The position numbers were made by a program, and so were the translations under genes. Positions 23,129 to 36,300 of a stretch of DNA of 64,000 bases are shown here, one piece after another. Source of the DNA: Cynocephalus volans (Eukaryota > Chordata > Mammalia > Dermoptera > Cynocephalidae); contig NC_084462.1 in the NCBI RefSeq assembly GCF_027409185.1, positions 44,650,679 through 44,714,678 of the forward strand, in the 5' to 3' direction. Below the pieces are notes generated by a model, which saw nothing but the letters and a program-made list of their open reading frames with translations, had not been told where the DNA came from and did not search any database. The first letter of the stretch is position 1. Every line of letters starts with the position of its first letter.

Positions 23129-24212
23129 GCCTTGTTTCTTGATTGACTCAGCTGTGTGTACTGTGTGGGAGTGGGGGAGACAAATTTGAGAAGACTAGTC
23201 CCTGACCATGGAGGCCACACCAGAGGGGCAAGTGCCTGTTGAGGGTGTTGTAGGTGCCATGGGATCAGAGTGGAGGGAAGTGTAAGGTCAAGGTGGCCTC
23301 AGGGAAAGAAACACAGATTTGAGCTGAGTCACACAGGATGGGTCTGTTTTCCATAATGAGAGAATATCGCAAATAATGTCCTTTCAAGGAAAGCAAGTCT
23401 GGAGTTAAACTCTCATGCCATTGTAGTCACAAATGAAATTTATTGCTAATCAGCCATGTGACGTGTAATTGCTTTTTCATTTTCTTATTTTTCCAGAAGA
23501 GAGATTTCTTTCAATGTTTGGTTCCCTCACAGATTATCCTGGAAGTTTTTCATTTGTCTTGACAGTTCAATTTTTTTATTGCAAACTGACTCCCCTGTTC
23601 ACATAGAGAGCCCTGAAGGAAAGGGATTGACCTCTGCAGGCAAGAATATGGGCATCTTCAAAGGCGAAAAGGGCTGGAGCCTTTGCTTTTCAGATGAGGA
23701 AACTGAGGCTTCGAGAGATGTGTCGCATGAAGTCACAGGACATGTGCTCCATCTTGAAGGCCAGGTCTGCCTGTTCACATTTCCAACAGATACTCTCCGG
23801 GTCCAGTTCTTTGTCCTTAGTTGTCACCCTCCAGTTTAACCAGGCGCCAGAGCTCAGGCCTGGACCTGCTGGATTCCAGATGGGACTGTGAGGTAACTGA
23901 GCCTGTCTGGCTGAGAGAGGAGCTTTCTCCACCTCGCCCAGATGAGCACTCTTCTTGGTCCAGGATCTATGGGAGGAAGCTTGCTGCCAGCAGCTGATCC
24001 ATGTCTGGAAGTTTGGCTGGCATTTTCCCTGCGTCTCAGAAGCAATTCCCAAGTGACCACTCTTGTCTTCTCCTGGTCCTGCCACGACAGTTTTGGTTGC
24101 TTGTTTGTGTGCTTGTTTTTGCTTAGCCATCAGGCAGGAGGTATTGTCACATGACAGGAGGAATGTGCACCCCTTCCCTGGGTTTGGTGATTGTGCTCTT
24201 ACAGGGCTGCAT
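23129..24212. other. Intron 1, short unique stretch
   Basis: No gene. A MIR-like piece on the minus strand lies at 23688-23800. The minus-strand open frame over 23690-24253 has no recognisable product and crosses the MIR, so it is likely chance. Confidence 0.5.
23688..23800 (-). repeat. MIR fragment
   Basis: The plus strand reads 'cagatgaggaaactgaggct' followed by a diverged 'gaagtcacaggac', the reversed MIR core. Confidence 0.6.
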
Positions 24213-24600
24213 GGATGTCTTAGCCAGCTCGGGCTGCCATGACAAATTACCATACACTGGGTGGCTTAAACAACATATTTTATTTTTCACAGTTCTGGAG
24301 GCTGGAAGTCCAAGATCAAGGTGTCAAGCAATTCAGTTTCTGAGGAGGGCCCATTTCTTGGCTTGCAGATGGCAAATGTCTTCTCATTGTGTCCTCACGT
24401 GGCAGAGAGAGCAAGGGCTCTGGTCTCTTCCTTTTCATATAAGGGCACTGACCCCATCATGGGGACTCTACCTTCACATCCTTATCTACACTTGATTCCC
24501 CCCTCTAATGCCCCACCTTTTCATACCATCCATCCCACTGGGGATTGGGACTTCAGCATATGTATTTTGGGGGACACAGCCATGCAGTCCATAATGATGG
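24213..24600 (-). repeat. MLT1-type LTR (ERVL-MaLR), solo
   Basis: On the plus strand it reads as the complement of MLT1: 'tcttagccagctcgggctgc', 'acactgggtggcttaaacaa', 'agttctggaggctggaagtc', 'caagatcaaggtgtc', 'cttatctacacttgattccc', and 'attttgggggacacagccat'. No internal retroviral sequence or coding capacity is attached. It is a diverged solo LTR of an old placental family. Confidence 0.82.
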
Positions 24601-27600
24601 AGTGATGAGCTGTAATAAGGATTCTCAAGACCAGGACTGTTTATATATAAGTTCTTGGCTAATTCTGAGAGTTGGTTGCAGACTGATTTTTAAAACTCTA
24701 AGCGAAATCCGGTACCACTGAATTTGTGTTTTCAGGATGGAGCTAAGCACATTTACCTTCCTAACCAAATGCTGGAGATGTATAGTTTGTCTTCTGAGCA
24801 CCCCATTGCTTTTCCTGAAGTCAGTGCAGTTTGAGAGGAACTCAATTATTGAGAAAGTTCACATGACCCCATTTCAGGACAATTAAGTTGCTTCTTTTAA
24901 ACTCTGCAAGAGCTACATAGAGGGAAATTATACTCCAGGAGAGCTTAACTTTTACTTTTTGAAAACTCAGATCTATATAAGTACATTCCTCCTCTCTCCC
25001 ACCTTGATGGCCAGGCATCTATCAGATGCATGGAATTTGGTTAAAAGTAGCTCCTCTTGACCCCTCCCCAGGTCTATTTTGTAAAGCTGACACCAGCATC
25101 AGTGCGTGGGAAGGGGTTGCAATGGAAGACAGACAGCCCCTGCAGCCCACCTCAGGGCCCTTAGCGGTACTACTTTCCCAGCAAATCCAGAAGGCTGCGG
25201 GGGGTGGGGGGGTGGGTTTGATTGTTAATTGTTTATAAGCATTAACTGTTTATCAGTCATACTTGCTATTTTAAATCTGACCCTGCTATTATGTTGTTTT
25301 CTTTCTGTTCACAGCTGAGCTTTAAGCTGGGTAGAATTTCGTGGTGAGTCACTCCCATGACGGTAAAATCAGTATCGATCAAGCCTTCCTGTTAATCCTG
25401 CGAGCAGTTTATAGACAGATGAGACAGTCTGAAGGTTTCTGCCAGTTTGGATCCATGTGTGTTTGGGTTGGGCTTTCTGAGGACCCTGTTAGCCCCTTTT
25501 ATCTGCTGATCTGAAACTTGCAAGGGTGTTTAACATGCTTTTCGGAACCTCTGCTGCCTGAAAATGCAGTGTGTTTAAATCAAGGGCACACAAGCCCTTG
25601 GGAGGTTTTCTGCTGCCTTTTGCTCCATGAACTCCACACCAACTACTTGTTTGGATTTTCAGTGAATGCGTGCAAATATTTGTGGGGGATTAGTGACCCT
25701 TTTCTTGATGCCCTGTGCTTTGAATTGAAGTCCAGTAGGGCATCTTTTTCTCCTGTTTGTTAGAAAGTTGCCCTGAGGGTTGAATGTACTGGCTGCTGAG
25801 ATTGCTTTTGGACTGATGGACAGAGAAGGTTGAGGGTTAGACCTCTGCACAGAGTGTGATGGGAGCAGGACACTGAGCAGGGACGTTAGGGTCCTTCACT
25901 ACTGGGCTCTGGGATTTCAGGCCACCAACTCTCATTAGGGCATTGGATGCTCACACCCACCTTTCCCAGTCCTCCAGGCAGCCTTGTCAGGCAGTTGTGG
26001 AAACTGAGAGGTGTCTGCCTGGGACTGTGCAGCCATCTCTGTGTCCAGCTTTGAGTCCTGAGCATGGCCCCAGAGGTTGGCTTGGAGGGTTTTCTCTTGG
26101 CTCTTGGCAGATGCCAGTCCTGCTCAGGGTGCCGATGAGAGCATGGGCTGAGAATGCCATTTGGACTCGCTACAGTGGGCAGCAGAGTGGGGGTGATTGG
26201 TGCTGCTGTTACTGCAGAGCAGAGGAGGCAGAGAGGCAGATCAGGGACCCTGGGGATGCTGAGCTGTGCTGGGTAGAGATAGTCAGGTTCGTAGGAGTTG
26301 AAGAGAGAGAGCAATTGAAGTGTCTGGATGTTCAGGGTCCTGCAGGAAGATTACATTAGGTGTGTAAAATGCAGCCCCTGCCTTAAAAAGAGCTTACATT
26401 ATCCTTGAGAGGATAGGGTGTGCACAGTGGTGGGATAGGACAAGACACTTTAAGGAATGAGAATAGGATGGATAGAATGGGTAAGGGCCCTGGAAATTGA
26501 GGATGAGATCATTTTGCCCAGAAGGGGTCCCAGAGCCCTCATATAGGAGTTGCTTGGAGGATCAGAAGGATTTTATTAGGCTTGAGGATGGGCTTGGGGT
26601 CAGGACTTTAAGAATGTGGCATGGGGCTTGCAGCAAGGCTGGAGAGGAAGGTTTGTTTAGGTAGTAGTGGGGGATGAGGTTAGGGGCACATCGGGGTTTT
26701 TAGAGGCCAGGCTAAGGGATGTGGTTGGTGTTAGAGATAAAAACAGTCCATCAAAGAGTGGTTCTCTTATTTTTGCTAAGTTAAAGCAACATACTGGAGG
26801 CTACTGGTCTTTGTGAAATAACCCTGAGCCTTTTGGGGAGGTGGTAGTAAATGTCTAGTGGAGGAGATGGACAGAAGGCTGGTCCCAGGGGTACTGGGTG
26901 GCACCTCCCTCCTGTATCTGAGCAGGTCGTCAGTGTGCATTTGTACATTCCAGTTGTATTTGACTGCATTTGATTGTGGCAGATTCACTTATTAGGACAC
27001 CAGAAAAAGGTGTCCCAAATTATTACAGCTGACGCAAGTAAGTAAAAATGACTTTATTTTCTTTTTTCCTTTGCTTTCCTCCCCAGATCAACATACATTT
27101 TTAAATCTGTCATCTAACATGACCTACTAATAGAGGTGATATGTTTGATTTCTGTAGAAGGTAATTGGGAATATTTTACAAGCTTCGGAATGGACCGTTG
27201 GGACTTTGGAATAGGAAGAAATTTCCGACTTAGTTGTTATTACCTTTTGGAAGGAGGATGATGGTGCCCTCTTTTCCTTTGATCATATAATAGACTTCCC
27301 TGTGCGGGCATTTGTTGGGTGTCTTGTGTTGGTGCAGATGCAGTCTTTGCAGAGTGAGTCCTGCACTGTTACTAGAGCTCCATTTGAAGCAGGTGAACTA
27401 AGATAAGAGGAGCATTCCCTGCAATCTGCAGGTCTGAAAGCATTTGTGCAGTTTTGTTACATAGGTCTTTGCATTTTTTTCAGACTTAGCAAAAATCTAT
27501 CAGGTGTTAGTCTTTCCTGAAAACAAAAGTGACCATTGTTTTTAATCTACAGAATAGTGTTTGGAGATGGGAAATATTTAGGGTCCCAAGTCCATTTCAG

Positions 27601-30600
27601 GTTCAATGCTGGGGAGGAATGAGGAAACTGAAGCATGGGGCAGGCTCTGTAGAAACCATGAGCTCTCACCCCCTTCTCCTTAGCAGCCTTGTAAACAAAA
27701 CCCCATTTGTAGAGAGCAAGTTCCAGCTGAGCTTTTAATTGTGGGGGCAAGGTTTGTGTGTTGGTGGGGGTGTGAAACCAGAGGCTGGGGGAGCTTGCTT
27801 ACTGGTTATTTACTCTGGCCCTTCTCTCTCAAGTCTCAGCTCTTTTAAGATTCAGAAAATACTGCAAAATGCCTAAGATTTCTGAAATTCCTGGCCTTGA
27901 AGACTTGACTACATAAAAGAGCAAGGATTTCAGGCTGGCCATTTCAGAATCAGCCATTTCCCACTTCCTGATTCATAGCTTCCAGGATTTGTAATGCTTG
28001 TGGACTTTTTTTCTCTCTCATTTAAAAGCAGCCATTGAAAGAAAAAATAAATAGCAAAATCCGTATCCCAGAAGTTCTACTTCCTGTTGTTGTACTATTG
28101 AGCTCTGAAAAATAGCTTTGCAAGTTTAGGCTCTTGTTTGGGCTCTTTCAAAGGAATTCTTGAGATCTTTTTGTTTGGACAGGCTGTATGAAGGCAATAA
28201 GTTAAAAGAACTTCAGCTTGATCAGCAAAGGAGTGCAGAGACTAAAATTAAATTTTTTTTTAGCTTTATGGTGCCTATATGAATATAATCCAAGCAATAG
28301 TAGCCAGGGAACATGGGCATTTTCCACAGTGCCAATTGTTTTCCTTATTACGTTAATGTTTATTTTTAAACGACATGTTCGGGCACAAATTATATTTTGT
28401 GACTATAAAAGAGTTGGGAATATTTATGATTCCTGCAACAAGGGAGAAAGATCCAAGTAATCAAGAAAATGATGAAATGGCAGGCTTCATGTTTTCCCAC
28501 TAGCCCTTTTCATTAAATGAAAGCATAGATGAGCGAAAGGGTCTAAAGCTCAGATGCTTCCGTGCTACACGTTTTGTTTCTCCTATTTGAAAGTTCTGGT
28601 GTCATTGGTGATGAAAGTCATAACATTTTGAGAAACAAAAACTTTTTCAGCTTTAAGGGATGATGATGTCTTAGCCACTCAAGTGGTTCTGATTGGATAA
28701 ATTTTGGTCCCAGAATCATGTCATCTGCGGTGAATGGATTTTTTTTTTTCTTCCCCAAATACAGGTGCCTAAAAAGTTGAAGCAGGATGTCTGGTGACAC
28801 TTGATCAGGGACTTCGTGAGGATTGACATAAGTGTTTCTGGGTGGGATTTCTAATGTCCAGCTTCCATTGTGTAGCTCAGTAACTCTTTGGAGACACCAG
28901 CCTGCATTGTCTGCTAGGAACATCTTAAAGGACCATTGCCTTCCTTCTCTGGGGTTATTGGAGGTCCTTGTGGAGCACATGGTTTTACATGTCTATGGTT
29001 AATTGATGCCTGGTGGAAAGCCATCTTCTGAAGGACTCTTGTTTCCACACTCCCCTCAGTGGCAGACTAAGCGTTGTAAAAATAAACAAGGGATAGGATC
29101 TTTCTTGCTGTTTTGTCTTTCCTCAGCTGCGCCTCTAGTGGGAGAATGACGGCTCTCTTAGCTGTAGTCTTTTGGGGGATCTCAACAATAGAAATCAGAA
29201 AAAAAAATTCAGATCTCTGGGTGGTGACTTTTTAGTTTTTTTTTTTTGTTTTTTTTTTAAGAAGAAAGATTTATCTCTTAGTAACCTTGTAGATCATCTC
29301 TGAAAACACCTGTGTTCGTAGTGAATGGGGCAATGACCACTAGATTTCCCCATGCTGGGTATTTGCTCTGCAATTACAGCTATACACTCCTGGCCTTATC
29401 TTTGGCTGACAAAGAAATTGTTCCAATTTCTGCAGATGGTATAGAGTTCTTGGGAGCTGAGTGCTCTGAATTAGCAAATGAGCAACTGCTTTTTTAAGGT
29501 GGCTGTGAAATAGTTGATATGCAAGTGTCTGATAAGCACACTCTCTGTCAGGCTCTGTATTTTGTATTTTGCATGTTTGAGACCAGCATCTTTTTGTCTT
29601 TGGAAATCTAATGGGCTCCTTTTTCTCTTCATCCAGTGAACTTTCCATTGTGGTTGCAATTTTTCTAAAAAATATTTGGAAAAAATGTACAACCGTGTTT
29701 CTCTTGTCTAGAGAAGGCTGTCTTGAGGGCTTACAAAAGTTTAATCAGCAGAGAGAAATAGTGGTGGTCTCTGAATAGTTGAAACACTAATGGTATGTAT
29801 AGGTTCTAGAAAATATATGTGTTCAAAAGTAATAATGATAACATCCTAGCTTTTTGGAAGAGTAGGTTTTAGACACATTTAAAAATAATTGCTGTAAAGG
29901 GAATCTGATTGTCACACTGAAACAATTTGTTATCAAATCATGATTAGACATGCCAAAAGGCAAAATGACAATGGTCAGGATTGCTTAACTTGAAATTTTG
30001 GAAGGAGAAACTGTAAGCTCCATGAAAGCAAGAACTATATTTGGATCCACGGTATCTGGCATGTTTTGCAGGTTCTGTAAATATAAATGTAAATTAAAGA
30101 AATGGAGGTCTGGAGAGTTCTAAGATCAAAGCCACAATTATAACCCAAGGCTTCCTCCTCCACCCAGAAGAGGTGTGCTCCCAGAAGAGCCCATTGCCTG
30201 CTGCATATGAGGTCTACAGAGTGGGTTCAGATAGCTCTGATCATTGAATCAACTGTTGTGTACATATGACACTAACTATTTCACATATTTGACCTGTTTC
30301 AAGATAATGTGCAGTTATGATGAACACTGAACCTTTAATTAGGGACAAATTTGCCTGCCACCTTACACTACAATTATTTTATTATGTTTATTGCTTTTTT
30401 CAAATTATAATAGTAATAAATAGTTATTAGGGAAAAATTAGAGAATATAGTTAGGAAAAAAGGAAAATAAAAATTTCCTTTATCAATCTAGAGGTAACAG
30501 TTGTTAATAGTTTGTCATATTTTCCTGAGGTCTTCCCCCCCCCCAAACTTACGTGTTTATTTTAAAAAATAAAATTAGTATTACACTACATACACACATA

Positions 30601-32589
30601 CACACAGAGATTTTTAGTCTAATTTTCGCATTTAGTATCACATTATGAATTTTTTGTTATTTTATGTCTATGTGGAATATTGTGTTTAATGAAATTATTA
30701 AAATTAAAATGATCTGTAACTGCTAAATTTAAGCATTTCAGTTTTTGCCATTAAAAATAATGTGATAAAATCATTGTATACTATTGTTGATGTGCTACTC
30801 TGATTAATTCTTCGGGTTAGTTTCCTGGAATTTGAAAGTATGGGATACCAAGAATTTTTAAAGTATGAATGCTTATGATCCTAGATAAATATTGTCAAAA
30901 TGTTTCTCAGAAAACTCCCAGTTTAGGTTCCTAGAAGCGTGCCTATTATCCATACTGTTTACCAGTATTGAACACTAAATTGAGCCTTGCAATTTTAGCA
31001 TTTTAAAAATTATGTTTCACTTTCATAACTTCCTTTTTTAAATTATTGGTGGGATCTTCATTTTTCCTTTTCTATTTTTTTGCTTGTTTTATCTATAAGA
31101 TTTGTCTTTCTGTTATAAAGAGGTTTACTCTGTGTTCTCTGTATTGCACATATTTTTCCTGGCTTACTGCTGTTTTATTTTTTTTAAAGTCTTTAAATTT
31201 TTTAACTTGAGATAGCCAGGTTTCATTTTAATACAGAATAGCAGTCTCTTCATTATTTTAATTCTTTAATTCTCTTACTTAGAAAGTTTCATCTCAAAAT
31301 CAGTTAAATTTAGTCATGCATACTGATCTCTAGTTTGTTTCATCTTTTTAATTCTTTAATACCTCTAGAATTTATTTTGTATTTAAATAAAGTGAGATTC
31401 CTCCTCCTGTTGATAATTGTTTCCCCACATTGTGCTATTTTTTTTTTCACTGGGTTATCTAATATCTTTTATATTAGAGAGTGTATTTTAAAGCTGTCTT
31501 TTCCCATTGATTTGCCTGCTCTCTGGTAAAATCATACTATCTTATACATTGTAGCTTCATTATGCATGTTAACATTTTCTAGGAAGAATCTTCAGTAGGG
31601 TAAAAAAAAAAATTTGAAGAAGCATTCTTTGAGATGAACTTGTGTGTTTTATTTTGTTTTTGCATGTCTTCACCATCTTCCTCGAAAAGAAAAAAATCCA
31701 TTGGATTTTGATTGTGATTGTTAGTAAATCAATTTGGGAGAAAAAATAACATTTTCCAAATGTTTGAATTTCTCATTCAAGGACATTTCATGTCTCTACA
31801 TTTATTCAGCTTTTATTTATCTATAAAGAAATCACAGAAAGTCATGGAGGTTTCATACTTTTTTGGGGCAGGGGTTATTCCTAGGTGTAATTAACTTTTT
31901 TGTTGCTCGTGTGGAAGGAATCTTTATTCCCTATTATATCTCTTAACTGAATATTGCTTGTGTGTGAGGAAAGCTATGGTATTTTGTATATTTATCTTGT
32001 ATCTACCCAATTCATTGATTGCCCTTGTTATAATAGTTTTCAGTTGATTCTCCTGTGCAGAGAATCATTTATAACAAATAATGATAATTTTGTCTCCATT
32101 TTCCCAGTGCATAATACCGCTTTACTGTGTTTCAGGTGGATGTCATTTAGGAATATAAGTAGCTGAAAATAATAGGAAACCTGCTGAGTGAAGGCATACG
32201 CTGTCGGGCTGATTTATCTCAAGTTCAAGAAGTCTGGAGGGAAGCAGTCTGTGGTCACTGCAGTGTGCTTAAAGAGGTCATGAAGGACCGGACTCTTCTA
32301 GCTTCTCTTTCTCCATCTTTAGTATGTGGCTTTTGTCCTCATGGTAGCAAGATGGCCCCTTGTGCCTCCAGGCATCACATCTGTGTTTCAGGCTGGAGGA
32401 AGTGGGAAGGCATAAAAACAAAGGGCAGAAAAGGAGAATGACATGCCAGCAAGCCCTGCTCAGCCACCTGCCCCTCCCTCTCACTGGTCAGACCCGAGTC
32501 CCATGGCCACTGTCTAGAAGGTGGCTGGTGGGTGTGGCTAGGGGGCCTGGGGTGGGCATTGGGTCAGCCAAGCAGGGTTGGCCTCAGGA
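24601..32589. other. Intron 1, long stretch of unique and degraded sequence
   Basis: No exon, RNA gene or young repeat recognised. 26360-26760 has the wording of an old L2-like segment but cannot be assigned. 30010-30080 resembles an L2 3' end. 30380-31560 is very AT-rich and has the look of an ancient LINE 3' region, with a 10-C run at 30535-30544. A T-rich stretch lies at 29233-29259. Confidence 0.45.
30010..30080 (+). repeat. L2 LINE 3' fragment
   Basis: Reads 'aaactgtaagctccatgaaa', 'gcaagaactatatttggatc' and 'cggtatctggcatgttttgc', the typical segment before the L2 end. Confidence 0.5.
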
Positions 32590-33345
32590 TCTAGTTGCAT
32601 TGGCTGGTATATCCAGAATAGTTTTAAATGCTGATTATGGGTATCTTTGTGTTTCTTTCTGTTCTATATTAATGATAATGCCTCTGATATTTCTCAATCA
32701 ATATATATGATATATTTTGTGTTAAGAGAGTTTTTCATCATGTTGAAGAATTAGCTGTCTAGTTTTCATGGGTAATGTATTAAGGATGGGTGTTGAATCT
32801 CATCAGATGTCATTTTAGCATCCATTTAGATTCAGGTGTTGTTACTAATATGATGTAAGAATAGATAACCTAATAGTAATCTCTCTTCAAATTCTTGGGA
32901 TAAACTATTTTTGGTTGTTGTGTGTGGCTGTTTAAATTCCTAATTAAATTTGGATTTCCAGCATTATATTTAGTTTTTTTGAATCTCTAATTTTAAGTGA
33001 GATAGCTTTACGGTTCTCTTTATGTGCAATCTTTTCCAAATTTTTCTATCAGGTTTATGCTAGCTTTGTAAAATGAATTAATGGCTTTCCTTTTGCCTTC
33101 TTTATAACAATTTATGTAGTGTGGCAATAAACTGTCCTTTGAAGGTTTGAAAAAACTCAGTTGTTAAATGCTCGGAGGTTGATACTTTAAAAAATGGATA
33201 GTTCCGTGATAACTTCTAAAGATTCTTTCATTGTATTGGTCTGTTTTGGGGCTCTGGTTCTTTTTGCATCAATTTTGGTAATTAAAACATTTCCAACAAA
33301 TCAATTAAAAGTTATAACTCAGTCATATGTAATGTTTTCTTTATC
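32590..33345 (-). repeat. L1 LINE ORF2 fragment, antisense
   Basis: On the plus strand this is the complement of the L1 reverse-transcriptase region: 'gagagtttttcatcatgttg', 'aaggatgggtgttgaatctc', 'ttcttgggataaactatttt', 'gctagctttgtaaaatgaat' and 'tcaattttggtaattaaaac' occur in the correct order. It is strongly diverged with many stops and no intact domain. Confidence 0.72.
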
Positions 33346-36300
33346 AAGTTGTTCCCTCTGTATCTGTTTCAACTTTTTAGTATTTTTAATCTGCTTTTCT
33401 CTTTTATTCTTGATTAGACCTGCCAGAACTCTCCTTGTCTTATGCCCCTCCGCCCATCCAGAATTAGTTACTTCCTTCTTTAAGCCTCCCTAGCACTTTG
33501 CTATGTTAGGATTTTATCTCTTTCCAGGTCTGCTTTGCCAATAGACCAAGAACTCCTGAAGGCAAATGCTGTACTCCTTTCTGTCTGCACCTGGCTTGTT
33601 TCATGCATCCACCTGGTACATGTCACACACCTGGTTGTTTAGTTCTTGCTTCTCACATCTTTGCGTCCACCACCCGCAGTTCTACAGTTATCAGGAGGTT
33701 TTCGTTGATAACAATCTTATGCAATGGGTGTTGGTACTGAGTGGTGTGTTGACCTTTGGGGCTTTATGGAGAGAACAATGTTTGCATATTTGGGTTTATC
33801 CCAAGGGGTAGACTGTGGGTAAACTTCCAAATGGAGGTAATGCTATAATTTGCTGGATATGTGAATGGGTGAAGGCAGCTCGGACAGCATCTGATGCTTC
33901 TTGGCTGCAGGGGTGGAAGCCACAGACCCCACCGCTTGGGATGGTTATAGGTGAGGGATGGCTTCAAGCCCTCTCAGGGCTATTCTTGGAGGTGCTTGTG
34001 ACATGTCCTTCATCTCTGTTAGAAAGTCTCATCCCATGTATTGGTAAAAGTCTGGCTCAGTTAGTGGGTTTAATTTGGAAATTCTGTTCATATTTTTGCT
34101 TTAGACCTATATCAGGCCAATACTTGAATTTAGGGTCTGTCTCTGATGTTGTCTGAATTATTGCTTGGTATGTATGGCCACGAGGAGATTGTCATTATTC
34201 AGCGTGGAGCGGGCGTGGAGAAATGCTGTGATTTCTGTTGGGTCATGTGAAATCAACTTGGAATTTTGATGGGGCCTTTGTACTCTTTCTTTTGAGCTCA
34301 GTGGTTTTCTGTGTAGGGTGGGGAGCGATGAGGAAGGAGTTTACCACTCTCAGGTCCTCAGACCCAGAGTTTTTGTCCTGGGGCAGAATTAATGAATGAA
34401 TGGTAGGATAGGTGGGAGGGGCAGGTCTGAACTGTGGAAACCTGCCAGGACCTGTCACTGTTGATTGGTGATGATCTTGTTTGAAATGATTTTAAGTAAC
34501 TTCCATCTCCCAAATGATGCTAGGACTCTTTCATCTCCTAAGGTTATCCCAGTTGTTTTCCAGGAGGGGCTGGGAAAGTTCCAGGAGAAAGATGACCACC
34601 TCCCGTAGGTTTGCTTACGGTATTCCTGTTGGGTGAGCTGGTGTTCCATTCTGGGCTTGTGGAGACTGGCCTTCACATTGAAGAAGCATATTCGTGCTCT
34701 TAGATTATGTTTTCATGGGGAAAAGTGTCAAGTGTAATTATAAGAGAAGTCTTTCTCTTTAAATAGTTGATTCAGAAATGTTGAAGATTTAATTGAAGCA
34801 CTTGTCTATATTTTCCCATTTTCCTTAGGGACACAAAATATCTTTCTCCAGGTTGCTTTTTAAATTTATATTTAATATCTTATTTGGGTCTCATACGTGA
34901 TAAGAGGTCATAATGAAATTTTCTTGCTATGCATTTTCCTTGTAGCAGGCTCTTGGGCAGCATTCCTCTCCCCAGAGTTGATTAACGCCTCGTGTTGGCA
35001 ACCATGTAGTATATGCTGCTAGATATGCTCACCACATGGGATGTGTGCTTTTTCTCTCTCTCCTTCTATTGTTTAAGGGATTCTTGAAGAGCAGGGAACT
35101 TGTTCTTTGGTTCCCTAGCATTTGACAAAGTTACTGGCAACACAGTAGGCATTCATTAAAACAGGTGGAATTGGGTTGATACCACCAGGGTTTTAGAAGA
35201 GATCTGATTAGTTTGGGTGTGTGACTTAGAAAGGAGGTATAGTGCCTTTTCATGGATGCATAACTTAGTGATTCCTCAAGTAGTCTGGCTGTTTATTTTA
35301 GGATTCAAAAAGTAAAATGTTCTGTTTAGCAGACCGAGTCTTTCACAATCCAGTGTTGTCCAATTCTGTTAAATCTCCTCCTTCAGTCCCATATCTGGGA
35401 GCAGTTCCTGCTTGGAAGGCAGAGAAGTTGCTGGGAAGTCTTCTGTGTTTTGCAAAGGGGCTTGTGCTTGTGTGGGCATTGTCCAGTTAGGTTACAACTT
35501 GTTTACTGCCCTTGGTTTTTAAGGGATGATGTAATCTTAGCTTAGTGTAATACACAATAGTTTTGTTTGTTGGGGAAATAGTTGTCTCTTGAAGTTTTTA
35601 AGATGTTACACATGGCAATCAAGTGGGTATCCTCTTATGTAAGTGCATCTGACAAGCCAATTTCACAAGCACATCTCATCAGTCACAGTTGGATGGCAAG
35701 GTTTATTGTATAAAATTTTCTTTTATTTTCTAAAGTTGGGAAAGGAAGCCTCTATAAAGAAGCCAAATGGTTTCAGAGGCCAGGAAATGGCATGCAGGCA
35801 TGGATGTTTGGAAATCTGGACATAATTCACCATTCTTGTTAATTTCTTACTATTGATCTCTGAGACAGCTGTTAATCGAACTACATGTTCACAGTATTTG
35901 AGATGTAATGAAATACGAGCGTCCTGACCCCCTGGCGGGTGTAGGTCTTTGGGATTCTCCTGGAGGCTGATAGGGCAGTGGCATCCTCACCAGTTTGGCC
36001 TCTGAGCTGTACCGTGTGCTGTTGTTCATTCTCAGACTGCACTGCCTGTCCCATAGCCAGTTGTTAAATCACTTTGGATGTGTTGACAGTCTCAACATGT
36101 CGCAACTTTAAAAGTTCAAATTTTAAAAAAGGTAAGGAAATGATCTCCTAGTGAGAGAACTTCTGCCTAAAAAGTACATGCTTTGAAGACATAAATTCTG
36201 TGTTATGAACAACTTGTAATTTTCATAGGTTTCAGTTTTAGCTCCAGCAGACTCTGTGATAGATCTTAAATACGTTTATCACAGCTGGAAAAATGTTTTA

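Noticed and set aside
23690..24253. 187-codon minus-strand open frame
   Set aside because: It crosses a MIR relic and enters the MLT1 LTR, with no recognisable domain or splice or promoter signals. It is likely chance.
24213..24600. Endogenous retrovirus with coding genes
   Set aside because: Only solo LTR-like sequence is seen here and at 62345-62704; no internal retroviral open frames accompany either copy.
26995..27015. GGACACC...GGTGTCC inverted repeat
   Set aside because: Arms of only 7 bp with a 7-nt loop are expected by chance in 64 kb.
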